Origin: Candidatus Heimdallarchaeota archaeon
Lineage (GTDB): Archaea > Asgardarchaeota > Heimdallarchaeia > Heimdallarchaeales > Kariarchaeaceae
DNA length: 13,332 nt
NCBI GenBank assembly: GCA_022574115.1
Contig: JACZSS010000013.1
Span: 1-13,332 of the forward strand
Reading direction: 5' to 3'
A program made the translations under genes and the position numbers. The notes beneath the pieces are model-generated. The model saw only the letters and a program-made list of their open reading frames with translations, searched no databases and had not been told where the DNA came from. Numbering within the stretch: the first letter of the stretch is position 1; each line of letters opens with the position of its first letter. Shown piece after piece: positions 1-6,382 of this stretch.

Positions 1-1
1 T

Positions 2-289
2 GATATCAAACAAATCGAGCCGAAGACGTTTAGCACCATGCCACATCTCGAAATTATCAAAAATAAGGATAACCCATTGGAGATAGAAGCTGCACTTAAC
101 CTGCCCAGTCAGGCGTTGTATAATTACCGCAATTATTTACATGATCTTGATTCTGATGAACTCTACGAACTTATTTGCGAATATTATAAAAATCGACGAT
201 TAGTTGATCAGGCCCTGGCTGATGAATTAGCGGATGAGAAAATACATGCGTTCTTGAGACTAGTTGGTTATTTTACTGGCAATGAATGA
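2..289 (+). CDS. C-terminal part of an unknown, probably larger helical protein
   Basis: The reading frame is open from the left edge of the window (codon GAT at 2) to a stop at 287-289, with no in-frame stop before the first ATG at 38. It is therefore probably the 3' end of a gene that begins outside the window, although an 83-residue protein starting at ATG 38 cannot be excluded. No Shine-Dalgarno or TATA-like sequence precedes ATG 38, which favours the partial reading. The visible part is acidic and mostly helical, with a tyrosine-rich stretch (residues 28-51 from ATG 38) and an Ala/Asp/Glu-rich helix near the end. I do not recognise a family. It converges with the DinB-like gene 37 bases downstream. 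Confidence 0.55.
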   Translation, partial: DIKQIEPKTFSTMPHLEIIKNKDNPLEIEAALNLPSQALYNYRNYLHDLDSDELYELICEYYKNRRLVDQALADELADEKIHAFLRLVGYFTGNE

Positions 290-326
290 CTGCAATTTCA
301 TCTGGATCAATCAAGGACGGTTAGAT

Positions 327-854
327 CTAAAGCTCCGCAACACCAACCCAGCTGACCACTTTTTGCTCCTGTGTCTTGAGATATGCCTGCGCTTGACCCG
401 CGTGATCCATTAAATGGCGGGATAAATACAACACAGTCTCCATCGAAGTCATGGGAAGCCAATCGAATTTCGATTTTTTCATGAGATTTTCTTCTGTCGC
501 AGCCTCCAGTAATTTAGCTATTTTGCGTCGAATGTAGCTTATGTACTGTAGTATAATATCCTTGGAGAGCACCTGATCTGTCGAGATATCCAGTGCCGCA
601 TCAGGATCGGTTTTCATATCAATAAACGGTGCTCGAGTGAATTGTTTATCAGGGTGCTGGATATTTGGATCCAAATCGTTGGAGTAGAAATCCACATAGT
701 ACAGGGCATGATACAGGACCTGACCAAAAATATGCCCCTCGATGTTTGTACTCCAGAGACTCTCAGAACACTCTTTCACAAGCTTATTGGTCATTTCTAA
801 CGTAGCAGCTAATTGTGAACTGACTGCTTTCTTGTAATCGGTGAAAAAACTCAC
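327..854 (-). CDS. DinB-fold (DinB/YfiT-like) putative metal-binding protein
   Basis: This 175-residue protein has the four-helix-bundle pattern and length of the DinB/YfiT superfamily. Three histidines sit where the family's metal triad is expected: H49 in the second helix (YHALYYVDFYS), and H147 and H151 in the last helix (RHLMDHAGQAQAYL), which is the characteristic HxxxHxGQ signature. Many members are thiol-dependent S-transferases or stress-induced proteins of unknown substrate, so no reaction can be assigned. The start is GTG at 854, because an in-frame TGA lies 12 bases before it and no good ATG follows until codon 21. No TATA-like box is visible 25-30 bases upstream, so it may be read through from the winged-helix gene 98 bases upstream on the same strand. 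Confidence 0.8.
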   Translation of the reverse strand: MSFFTDYKKAVSSQLAATLEMTNKLVKECSESLWSTNIEGHIFGQVLYHALYYVDFYSNDLDPNIQHPDKQFTRAPFIDMKTDPDAALDISTDQVLSKDIILQYISYIRRKIAKLLEAATEENLMKKSKFDWLPMTSMETVLYLSRHLMDHAGQAQAYLKTQEQKVVSWVGVAEL

Positions 855-952
855 AGATGGAACTCAGAGTAATGGCTTTTGTCTTCAACGGTCAGTCAGC
901 GAATTACTTTTAATTATGGTCAACTCATTCTGTGTAGTCGGTTTCAAGCCGT

Positions 953-1291
953 TTAGTTTTTATCGGCAATCGTCTGGTAATCAGAATCCAGAGTACCATC
1001 AAACGTCATAGCATCCAAAATATCCTGAAATACTTCCTTGGATAATTTCTCATGAGCGATGGAGAGTTCAGAGGGTTGGGCTAATCGATACGAGACCGAA
1101 CGCATGTCCATTAAATTGGGGACACGGTAAATAATACCATTTTCAAGCAATCTTCTAATCGCATATCGAATTGATTTTTGTGAGGAGGACGAGAGCGATT
1201 TTTTGATCTCATCCTGCGTCTTCGTCATTGTCTCATCTTTAGAGAGCTGTTCAACAATTTCCAGTGCTGGTTCAGGAAGTTTCGTGATCAT
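953..1291 (-). CDS. winged helix-turn-helix transcriptional regulator
   Basis: This 112-residue protein is the size of a single-domain archaeal winged-helix regulator (ArsR/MarR-like). Residues 6-52 form three helices, including a Ser-rich turn (34-40) and a recognition helix (SIRYAIRRLLENGII). Residues 53-72 form the hairpin wing (YRVPNLMDMRSVSYRLAQ), and a C-terminal helix could dimerise. No metal or ligand motif is visible. It lies upstream of the DinB-like gene on the same strand, which could be its target or partner. A perfect palindrome directly before its start suggests autoregulation as a dimer. The fold assignment comes from the residue pattern only; the specific family is uncertain. 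Confidence 0.7.
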   Translation of the reverse strand: MITKLPEPALEIVEQLSKDETMTKTQDEIKKSLSSSSQKSIRYAIRRLLENGIIYRVPNLMDMRSVSYRLAQPSELSIAHEKLSKEVFQDILDAMTFDGTLDSDYQTIADKN

Positions 1292-1302
1292 TGCTAGTTC
1301 CT

Positions 1303-1318
1303 ATACTCTATAGAGTAT
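1303..1318. promoter_or_regulatory. perfect 16-bp palindrome, probable operator of the winged-helix gene
   Basis: ATACTCTATAGAGTAT reads identically on both strands with no spacer. It ends 12 bases before the ATG of the minus-strand winged-helix gene (start at 1291), next to an AT-rich run (1319-1338) that could hold the TATA box. A dimeric repressor bound here would block transcription, so autoregulation by the adjacent protein is the simplest reading. Binding is inferred. Confidence 0.6.
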
Positions 1319-1483
1319 GAAAATTATTTTAATATTTTAGTAAGACTAAATGAGCTAATTTGTCAGGTATAGGTGCATAGGCGTAAAAACAGCAAGAATC
1401 TTGGAAAAATATGGGCAAAGATACGGAAAAATGCGGAAAATAGTAGTTTTTTTGATAAATATTTCTACAATTTTGATAATTTA

Positions 1484-1545
1484 AACTTACTAATATTTTT
1501 CGAACTAGAGGTGATTATTGGGCAAATGAGTATTATGGTGAAGAA
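1484..1545 (+). repeat. degenerate dispersed repeat, copy 1
   Basis: From AACTTACTAAT this stretch aligns with 4519-4578, sharing an identical 11-base start and then TTTTCGAA, GAGGT, TTGG and TTATGG in the same order, with small gaps. By eye roughly three quarters of positions match. In the frame starting at 1484 both copies translate to similar peptides (NLLIFFELEVIIG here, NLLIIFEIEVVFG in copy 2). Here the frame continues to a stop at 1559; in copy 2 it stops at once. The pair lies on either side of the Rrf2-dehalogenase operon, in the same orientation. It may be the relic of a duplicated small gene or the edges of an inserted segment. Confidence 0.5.
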
Positions 1546-1661
1546 TCTGCCTATCGAGTAACCACTTTGGACTGTCTTCACAGACTATTTTCTCCAGATA
1601 ACCGGATTTCTAGGAGTCAAATAATCATTCATCATCGGAGAAGTCAGAATGTTCTAATACC

Positions 1662-1698
1662 AAAATTATAATCTGTACTTAACTGGTTTAGTTTAGTA
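1662..1698 (+). promoter_or_regulatory. promoter and operator of the Rrf2-dehalogenase operon
   Basis: A TATA-like box (AAAATTATAATC, 1662-1673) is centred about 29 bases before the ATG at 1698, which predicts a leaderless or nearly leaderless transcript. Between box and start lies an inverted repeat: TACTTAACT (1676-1684), a 5-base spacer, and AGTTTAGTA (1690-1698), with 8 of 9 positions complementary. The right arm includes the A of the start codon, so a protein bound here would cover the transcription start. Rrf2 proteins bind imperfect palindromes of this scale, and the first gene encodes one, so negative autoregulation is likely. Confidence 0.6.
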
Positions 1699-2192
1699 TG
1701 AACACTCACTTCGCTGTGGCATCGCATATTCTCGTAGCTATGGAGGCTACACGACGTCGAAGGGGAGAAAGACCCATGCCGACTGCAGCGCTCTCCTGGA
1801 GTGCAAAAACGCATAAAATCTTCATCTTACGCATTGTCAAGAAATTGGAGGCGTATGGCTTGGTAGAAACAGTTCGAGGACCCCAAGGAGGCATCAAACT
1901 GCTGAAGGCGGGCGATCAGATAACCCTGGCAGATGTATATTTGGCAACTCAGGAGGTGGAGAGAGTGTACAAAATCCACGAGACAAATGACAGATGCCAA
2001 ATTGGCAATAATGTCTCAGACGTTCTTGCAGATGTACAAGAGGATCTGGATATGATCTTGTTGGCAGCAATGTCGAAGAGGACAATAGCCGACATTACTA
2101 ATGATACTTTAGATACGTCAGAAGTGAAAATTGCAAAAGGAGCTGAGTATACTAACTACAAAGCTGATCAAGCTAAATCAGAGGTGAAATAA
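1698..2192 (+). CDS. Rrf2 family transcriptional regulator
   Basis: This 164-residue protein matches the Rrf2 pattern along its length. It has an N-terminal helix (HFAVASHILVAM), a recognition helix followed by ILRIVKKLEAYGLVETVRGPQGGIKL (winged-helix core, about 42-68), then ITLADVYLATQEVERVY and a long dimerisation helix. The GPxGG wing turn (61-65) is a strong family mark. Iron-sulfur members such as IscR and NsrR have three clustered cysteines; only C100 is present here, so it resembles the cluster-free YwnA/CymR-like group and probably senses a small molecule or a partner protein. The first gene of the operon ends one base before the next ATG. An insertion rich in arginine (RRRRGERPM, 19-27) precedes the HTH. 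The leaderless ATG at 1698 fits the TATA-like box. Confidence 0.85.
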   Translation: MNTHFAVASHILVAMEATRRRRGERPMPTAALSWSAKTHKIFILRIVKKLEAYGLVETVRGPQGGIKLLKAGDQITLADVYLATQEVERVYKIHETNDRCQIGNNVSDVLADVQEDLDMILLAAMSKRTIADITNDTLDTSEVKIAKGAEYTNYKADQAKSEVK

Positions 2193-2193
2193 A

Positions 2194-3141
2194 ATGACAG
2201 AATTACCAGAAAAACAGAAGAAGAAAAACCGTAAAATCTCTGCAGACTTTCCCTTTGAATCCAAGTTTTTGGAGATTAAGGGAAGTAAGATGCATTATAT
2301 AGATGAGGGAAAAGGTGATCCAATCCTGTTCCTGCACGGAAGCCCTACATCTTCTTATCTGTGGCGAAACATTATTCCGTATGTGACCGATTTGGGACGA
2401 GCCATCGCTCCTGATCTCATAGGCATGGGTAAATCAGATAAGCCAGATATCGATTATGGGTTTTTCGACACCTATGAGTATCTAGAGGCATTCATTGGGA
2501 AATTAGGCCTGAGAAACATCACATTAGTGGTGCACGACTGGGGTTCAGGATTGGGTTTTCATTATGCTAACATGCATCAGGATAACATCAAAGGAATCGC
2601 GTTCATGGAGGCAATGATACCTCAAGTAAATCTTGATGAGTTGCCCAGATCATTACGCATGGGTATGAAAATGATGCGAACCAGAGGTATTGGTTACTTC
2701 TTGGTAGTGATTTTAAATATGTTTATCAAAGGAATGCTCCCCAGAGCAATAATTCGGGATTTAACGAAGGAAGAAAAAGCGGCCTATGCTGAACCGTACC
2801 CTACTAGGAAGAGTAGAAAGCCACTATTAGCCTGGCCTAGAGATGTTCCGATTAACGGTAAACCAGAGAAGACAGCACCAATTATAGACCAGTATGTCAA
2901 TTATATGAGCATAACAGAGATCCCTAAACTCGGATTTTATGTCACACCAGGAGCTATTATCATGGAAAACGAGCTGAATTGGATTAAAGAAAATTTGTCT
3001 AATCTGGAGCTAATTAATCTAGGCGAGGGAATACATTTCATTCAGGAAGATCATCCCCATGAGATTGGAGAGGGGATCGCGAAGTGGTATCAAAAGATCA
3101 ATCAATTGCAAGAGAAACCCAAGGCTGTGTTGGGGAATTAA
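2194..3141 (+). CDS. haloalkane dehalogenase (alpha/beta hydrolase, HLD-II-like)
   Basis: This 315-residue protein has the length and motifs of haloalkane dehalogenases, which hydrolyse carbon-halogen bonds to an alcohol and halide in the cytosol. In order it shows an FLEIKGSKMHYIDEG entry strand; an oxyanion region HGSPTSSYLWRN (48-59); DLIGMGKSD; the nucleophile elbow VVHDWGS with D115 and halide-binding W116; catalytic acid E139 in FMEA; a helical cap (about 145-220) ending in the conserved LAWPRDVPI block; and the base H281 in GIHFIQED. The Asp-His-Glu arrangement is that of subfamily II (DhaA/LinB). The second halide-stabilising residue, Asn in DhaA and LinB (HGNPTS), is Ser50 here. The start follows a perfect GAGGTGA Shine-Dalgarno site by 6 bases, directly after the Rrf2 gene. 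A related hydrolase with changed specificity is the main alternative. Confidence 0.88.
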   Translation: MTELPEKQKKKNRKISADFPFESKFLEIKGSKMHYIDEGKGDPILFLHGSPTSSYLWRNIIPYVTDLGRAIAPDLIGMGKSDKPDIDYGFFDTYEYLEAFIGKLGLRNITLVVHDWGSGLGFHYANMHQDNIKGIAFMEAMIPQVNLDELPRSLRMGMKMMRTRGIGYFLVVILNMFIKGMLPRAIIRDLTKEEKAAYAEPYPTRKSRKPLLAWPRDVPINGKPEKTAPIIDQYVNYMSITEIPKLGFYVTPGAIIMENELNWIKENLSNLELINLGEGIHFIQEDHPHEIGEGIAKWYQKINQLQEKPKAVLGN

Positions 3142-3173
3142 TATACAGCGAAGAAAAAAAGGAGAAAATAAAA

Positions 3174-3485
3174 ATGACCGAAAATGAAACATCATATCAA
3201 GTTACGCTTGTAGTAACTTTCAACGAAGGGGGTCAAATGATGCCCGAATATAAAGAATATTCAGAAAAAACAACTGAAATTGTAAAAAGAAACGGTGGAA
3301 CACCTAATAAACCATTTTTTATTGAGAAAAATGCAGGCAATGGAAGCACTCCAAATGCCGTATTCTCAATAGATTTCCCTTCGAAAGAAGCTGCTGAAAA
3401 AACGTTCTTCAGCGAGGAATACAAATCCCTTATTCCGACCCGGGAAGTCGCAATTAAGGAAAAACTCATCCTTTTCCCGATGTAA
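3174..3485 (+). CDS. DUF1330-type dimeric alpha/beta-barrel protein
   Basis: A 103-residue product starts at ATG 3174, which is preceded by an AAAGGAG ribosome site. A longer frame from 3084 exists but would overlap the dehalogenase gene and is less likely. The pattern is that of DUF1330 (ferredoxin-like, dimeric barrel): a strand YQVTLVVTF, helix PEYKEYSEKTTEIVKRNGG, a central hairpin, then FSIDFPSKEAAEKTFFSEEYKSLIPTRE, where the FPS..AA...F.S.EY..L...R signature sits, and a last strand KLILFPM. The molecular function of the family is not established; such barrels often bind small hydrophobic ligands. It is the third gene of the operon, 32 bases after the dehalogenase stop. Confidence 0.75.
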   Translation: MTENETSYQVTLVVTFNEGGQMMPEYKEYSEKTTEIVKRNGGTPNKPFFIEKNAGNGSTPNAVFSIDFPSKEAAEKTFFSEEYKSLIPTREVAIKEKLILFPM

Positions 3486-3497
3486 GGAGATTCGAAA

Positions 3498-3882
3498 ATG
3501 ACTTCACACAAAATCCTTCACGGTCTTCTCATAGTACATGGCATCTCTGGCATAATAGCAGCAGCATTGATGTTTTTGTCTCCGGGAGAGATTAACTGAC
3601 CAATTATATCCTACTGGAAGTGATCCTGCTGATTTTACATATTCACTGGGAATCGTGGCCGGATACTCGCTTATGGGAGCAGCAATGAATTTTCTACAGT
3701 CAATGGGGATGAGAAAACAGGAAAAGAATGCGCTTTTTTTAGGTTTCTTAGCCGGAGCTAACCAAATCTGGTCAGCGGTTCTTCATACCATCAATGAAAA
3801 CTGGTTTGCTACTGGTTTAGGATATTTCTTTGGAATTGGGATACTTATCTTCAGCTATATAGCGTGGAAAAATTGGCAATAA
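3498..3882 (+). pseudogene. four-helix membrane protein gene broken by a +1 frameshift
   Basis: Translation starts at ATG 3498, after an AAGGAGA ribosome site that overlaps the preceding stop, and gives 33 residues (first membrane helix, ending LMFLSPGEIN) before TGA at 3597. The next frame continues at once with DQLYPTGSDPADFTYSLG and three more hydrophobic helices (about GIVAGYSLMGAAMNFL, LGFLAGANQIWSAVL and GYFFGIGILIFSYIAW), ending at 3882. Removing one base near 3570-3597 restores a 127-residue, four-helix protein resembling small DoxX-like or DUF4345-like membrane proteins in topology; the family is not certain. A T5 run (3573-3577) and a G3 run (3584-3586) are possible slip sites. It may be a real disruption or an assembly error. 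Confidence 0.7.
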
Positions 3883-3904
3883 GTTTGTAACTGGAGAAAT
3901 AATA

Positions 3905-4384
3905 ATGAAAGTACACATAGAAACAGACATCAATGCATCTGCAGACAAAGTATGGAAAATACTAGCACATGACTTTGTTGACGTCGCCCACTGGTCATCA
4001 ATTGTTAAGGAGTCAAGAATCATATCGAGAGGAGATCTGCCCGCTGATGCAGTACTGGCAGACCAAGCTCCGGTGATAGGCAGAGCCACCAAGACAAGAG
4101 CTGGTGAGTTTTACGAATACTTCACTGAGTTTTCAGATGAAAAGAAAGAATTCACTTTCGAAGGAGCAAATATGCCTAGAATGATGATTTCTGCCACGAA
4201 CAATTCCAAAATAATCACAAAAGGAGATAATTCTTGCGTGGTATCTTTTGATGTAACCATGCAGTTCAAAGGTATCTTCAAGATCTTCTCCCCGCTGATC
4301 GAGAGACGCGTTTCCAGATCATTTGGTAGAGTCCAACGTGATCTCAAAACATTTGCTGAAATGGATAAGCCAGTAATATCCTAA
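3905..4384 (+). CDS. SRPBCC (START/polyketide cyclase-like) family protein
   Basis: This 159-residue protein has the typical size and start of an SRPBCC-fold protein: strand MKVHIETDI, then the helix ASADKVWKILAHDFVDVAHWSSIVKESRII, where W17 and the W30 region match the family's [AP]xxVWxxLxDf...W pattern. A run of antiparallel strands follows, including SFDVTMQFKGIF, and a long C-terminal helix (RRVSRSFGRVQRDLKTFAEM) covers the cavity. The fold binds hydrophobic ligands; the ligand is unknown. It is the last gene of the operon, 22 bases after the membrane protein frame, with a TGGAG ribosome site before ATG 3905. Its place beside a dehalogenase and a DUF1330 protein suggests handling of small lipophilic compounds (inference). 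Confidence 0.78.
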   Translation: MKVHIETDINASADKVWKILAHDFVDVAHWSSIVKESRIISRGDLPADAVLADQAPVIGRATKTRAGEFYEYFTEFSDEKKEFTFEGANMPRMMISATNNSKIITKGDNSCVVSFDVTMQFKGIFKIFSPLIERRVSRSFGRVQRDLKTFAEMDKPVIS

Positions 4385-4604
4385 TTCGTTTTCAATTATC
4401 GTCAATCGATCAGGGAAAAATTCTTGTTCTATCTTCAAACATCAATTCTTATACCTTCATCTGTCGACTGATCAACTTTACATGGTCCATGTATCCGAAT
4501 TGATGGATCGATAGTCAAAACTTACTAATTATTTTCGAAATTGAGGTCGTTTTTGGCTAATGACCTTATGGAGACGAATATACCAATATGCCAATATCCA
4601 ATGG
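4385..4604. other. convergent intergenic region with two short palindromes
   Basis: This gap separates the operon end from the facing SnoaL-type gene. It holds ACATGG-T-CCATGT (4480-4492, 6-bp arms) and, at its right edge, CCAATG-GT-CATTGG (4598-4611), which overlaps the restored stop codon of the minus-strand gene. It also contains copy 2 of the dispersed repeat. Palindromes in a convergent gap can act in termination, but archaeal termination mainly needs T runs, which are weak here. Confidence 0.3.
4519..4578 (+). repeat. degenerate dispersed repeat, copy 2
   Basis: This is the partner of 1484-1545 in the same orientation. The aligned frame encodes NLLIIFEIEVVFG and then meets TAA TGA, so the reading frame that is open in copy 1 is closed here. 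Upstream and downstream flanks do not align clearly. Confidence 0.5.
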
Positions 4605-5167
4605 TCATTGGGTACCAAGTTTGCTAGCGATTATTTTAGCCTTTTCCAAATAATCCTTGAGCTTTGAACTCTTAATATCTGCAGACATATGCGGATGAAG
4701 ATCAAAATCGGTGATCCACTGTTCGAGTTGATCATACATACCCTTACGGGTTGGATGAGATTTCCCTTGTTCACCACCCGGATGAGGTGATGATACTGCC
4801 GACGGAAAATTTTATTGTCTACCTTATGAAGAACCATTGTAAACCGAAGAGAATCAAAAAATTCTTGTTGGTTGACCCACATTCTATACTTGAAGAATCC
4901 ACCAACCCATGCGACCTCACCAACCGAATCAAAGTGCAGGAGGTCCACAACGAAATCTTCGATACCATCGATTTGCCTGAAGTCCCGTTCCCACCCTCGA
5001 AGAGCATCGTCTCTCTTCAAGCGGATTTCATCTTCAGCAGTCGTCCCAATGCCGAAATAGAAGAGATCAGGATGCAAGGTCTTTTCCACTCCCTTCAGAT
5101 CTTTTGTCTCATACATCTTCCCGAAGCTGGTCAGGAAGATCTGGGCCTCTTCTTTTGTAATTTCCAT
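4605..5167 (-). CDS. SnoaL/NTF2-like fold protein, frameshifted near its C-terminus
   Basis: The N-terminal 128 residues look like a SnoaL or DUF4440-type cone fold: helix EEAQIFLTSFGKMYETKDLKGVEKTL, then HPDLFYFG, a loop with DDALRGWERDFRQI, and strands VVDLLHFDSVGEVAWVGGFFKYRMW, SLRFTMVLHKV and FRRQYHHL. The uninterrupted frame then runs into an implausible hydrophobic tail and stops at 4631. The neighbouring frame instead continues PHPGGEQGKSHPTRKGMYDQ and a helical, lysine-rich tail, ending at TGA 4605-4607. Restoring one base near 4780-4795 gives 187 residues. A TATA-like box (5189-5198) is centred 27 bases before the ATG, suggesting a leaderless transcript. Members bind small molecules; no catalytic role can be assigned. 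It faces the dehalogenase operon. Confidence 0.72.
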
Positions 5168-5188
5168 CGAATTTGTGCTTCCCAGCTA

Positions 5189-5198
5189 GTATTTTAAC
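5189..5198 (-). promoter_or_regulatory. TATA-like box of the SnoaL-type gene
   Basis: On the minus strand the sequence is GTTAAAATAC, centred about 27 bases before the ATG at 5167. This spacing predicts transcription starting at or very near the start codon. Confidence 0.45.
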
Positions 5199-5415
5199 TT
5201 TGATCAGACAAAATCGTAAATTTGTCATTGTTGGTATCCGTCTCGGTTTGGGATTACGTAATTTTTTTACCCGATCAATTTTTGGTGGATGGACGATATT
5301 ATGATCCCTTTAGATGCTTTAATACCGACAGTTTTTTCTAACTTTCTCAAATAACTTCTAAAGAAAATCAATTAAATATCAACCAAACAGGAAGACCTAG
5401 AAGAGGCAATCCGAA

Positions 5416-5790
5416 ATGGAAAACGAAAAAGAAATCTTGTTGGAACTTGGTAACATTTTCACGGGTCCGGGTATTGTAACTCCTTTTGTTGAACTCAAGT
5501 TCAGACTATCTGGTAAATTCGGACCTGATAATGTAGAAGAGGTCCTACAAACGCTTGTGGATAAAGAAATACTGAATCGATTCGAATTCAATAACACCGT
5601 CAATTATAAATCAAAGGAAGAAATCCCGATGCAACTAGACAGGGGAGCCGCTCCTGCTGCTAGGGGGGGTGCCGTGGGATCATCTGAGCAAGTCAAAGCA
5701 CTTTCCGTTCTCATACTGGCAATGGCTGATGAAATGGGTAATGATAAGGTATCGGCATTAGCAGATATTTACAAAGCTAAATTTTCATAA
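5416..5790 (+). CDS. small two-domain protein with winged-helix-like N-terminus, function unknown
   Basis: The 124-residue product has two parts. Residues 1-72 resemble a winged-helix unit: a first helix (KEILLELGNIF), a second segment around FVELKFRLSGKFG, a third helix (NVEEVLQTLVDKEILNRFE) and a short hairpin (NNTVNYKS). A Gly/Ala/Arg-rich linker (about 76-90) joins this to a C-terminal helical pair (SSEQVKALSVLILAMADEMGNDKVSALADIYKAKF). No enzyme motif is present. The ATG at 5416 has GAGG nine bases before it and a TATA-like ATTAAATA about 45 bases upstream, giving a short leader. It appears to be transcribed alone. A DNA-binding or scaffold role is possible but not shown. Confidence 0.65.
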   Translation: MENEKEILLELGNIFTGPGIVTPFVELKFRLSGKFGPDNVEEVLQTLVDKEILNRFEFNNTVNYKSKEEIPMQLDRGAAPAARGGAVGSSEQVKALSVLILAMADEMGNDKVSALADIYKAKFS

Positions 5791-5868
5791 AACATCGAGA
5801 AAAATTGTTCATGAATTTGTCGAGATTGACTCATGTCATTCTGTCTGGGCCATTCGCAAAATTAATTC

Positions 5869-5876
5869 TTTAAATA
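5869..5876 (+). promoter_or_regulatory. TATA-like box of the membrane protein at 5902
   Basis: TTTAAATA is centred about 30 bases before the ATG at 5902, leaving a leader of only a few bases. No ribosome binding site is visible before that ATG, which agrees with a leaderless start. Confidence 0.45.
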
Positions 5877-5901
5877 AGGTCCATTGACGAATCTAAATTA
5901 G

Positions 5902-6312
5902 ATGAATCGGTCTGAGGAAAGTCGAAACGAAACTGTGACCTCAACCTTTGATACGTCCGGAAAAACTATCATCAATCGATTTATCAAGCTGGGTTTGTCC
6001 TACATTTCAGTGTATTTGTATTATATTACAGCTGTAGTCGAATTTAGAGTTCTTCAACCGGAAATTAGTTCGTTAGAGTATCCCCGATTTCTTGTTACTT
6101 TTCTATTCTGGCCACTGCTTTTACTTTATTTTACAGTCGGAGCAAATGGACTAGCTCACGTCATATGGACGATTGGACCTTTGTTGATTTTATTCTCAAC
6201 CTGGAAACTTTTGGAGACTGATCGGTCACGTCAAGCAATCTTGTTTAATCTCCTTATTTTTGTGACAGCATACATCTCGAGTTTTCTGGTAATTGCGTAC
6301 TTCTTTGACTAA
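5902..6312 (+). CDS. orphan integral membrane protein
   Basis: The 136-residue product has a charged, Ser/Thr-rich N-terminus (about 1-25) and then hydrophobic segments at about 29-48 (LGLSYISVYLYYITAVV), 62-80 (FLVTFLFWPLLLLYFTVG), 84-100 (LAHVIWTIGPLLILFST) and 112-134 (AILFNLLIFVTAYISSFLVIAYFF), so three or four membrane passes. I do not recognise a family. The start is chosen from the TATA-like box about 30 bases upstream and the lack of any better start. It converges with another orphan membrane protein whose stop lies 70 bases downstream, and the two could be functionally related. Confidence 0.65.
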   Translation: MNRSEESRNETVTSTFDTSGKTIINRFIKLGLSYISVYLYYITAVVEFRVLQPEISSLEYPRFLVTFLFWPLLLLYFTVGANGLAHVIWTIGPLLILFSTWKLLETDRSRQAILFNLLIFVTAYISSFLVIAYFFD

Positions 6313-6382
6313 AAAATGAGCAACTAAATGCACAATGTCTCAAAATTACGATGTGATGTTCCCTCACTTCTTGAAGTTGGGT

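Noticed and set aside
1373..1561. 62-codon plus-strand frame starting with GTG
   Set aside because: It has no ribosome site or clear TATA box, its composition is AT-driven, and its second half is the degenerate repeat that is already broken in the other copy. It is treated as a repeat or relic rather than a gene.
3084..3173. N-terminal extension of the DUF1330 gene
   Set aside because: It overlaps the dehalogenase gene, and ATG 3174 has an AAAGGAG site and begins right before the family's first strand.
4751..5197. 148-codon plus-strand frame
   Set aside because: It lies antisense to the SnoaL-type gene, whose protein pattern and promoter are convincing.
5291..5356. 21-residue plus-strand mini-frame (starts MDDIMIPLDAL) with GGTGG before it
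   Set aside because: Too short to support without conservation, and no promoter is clear.
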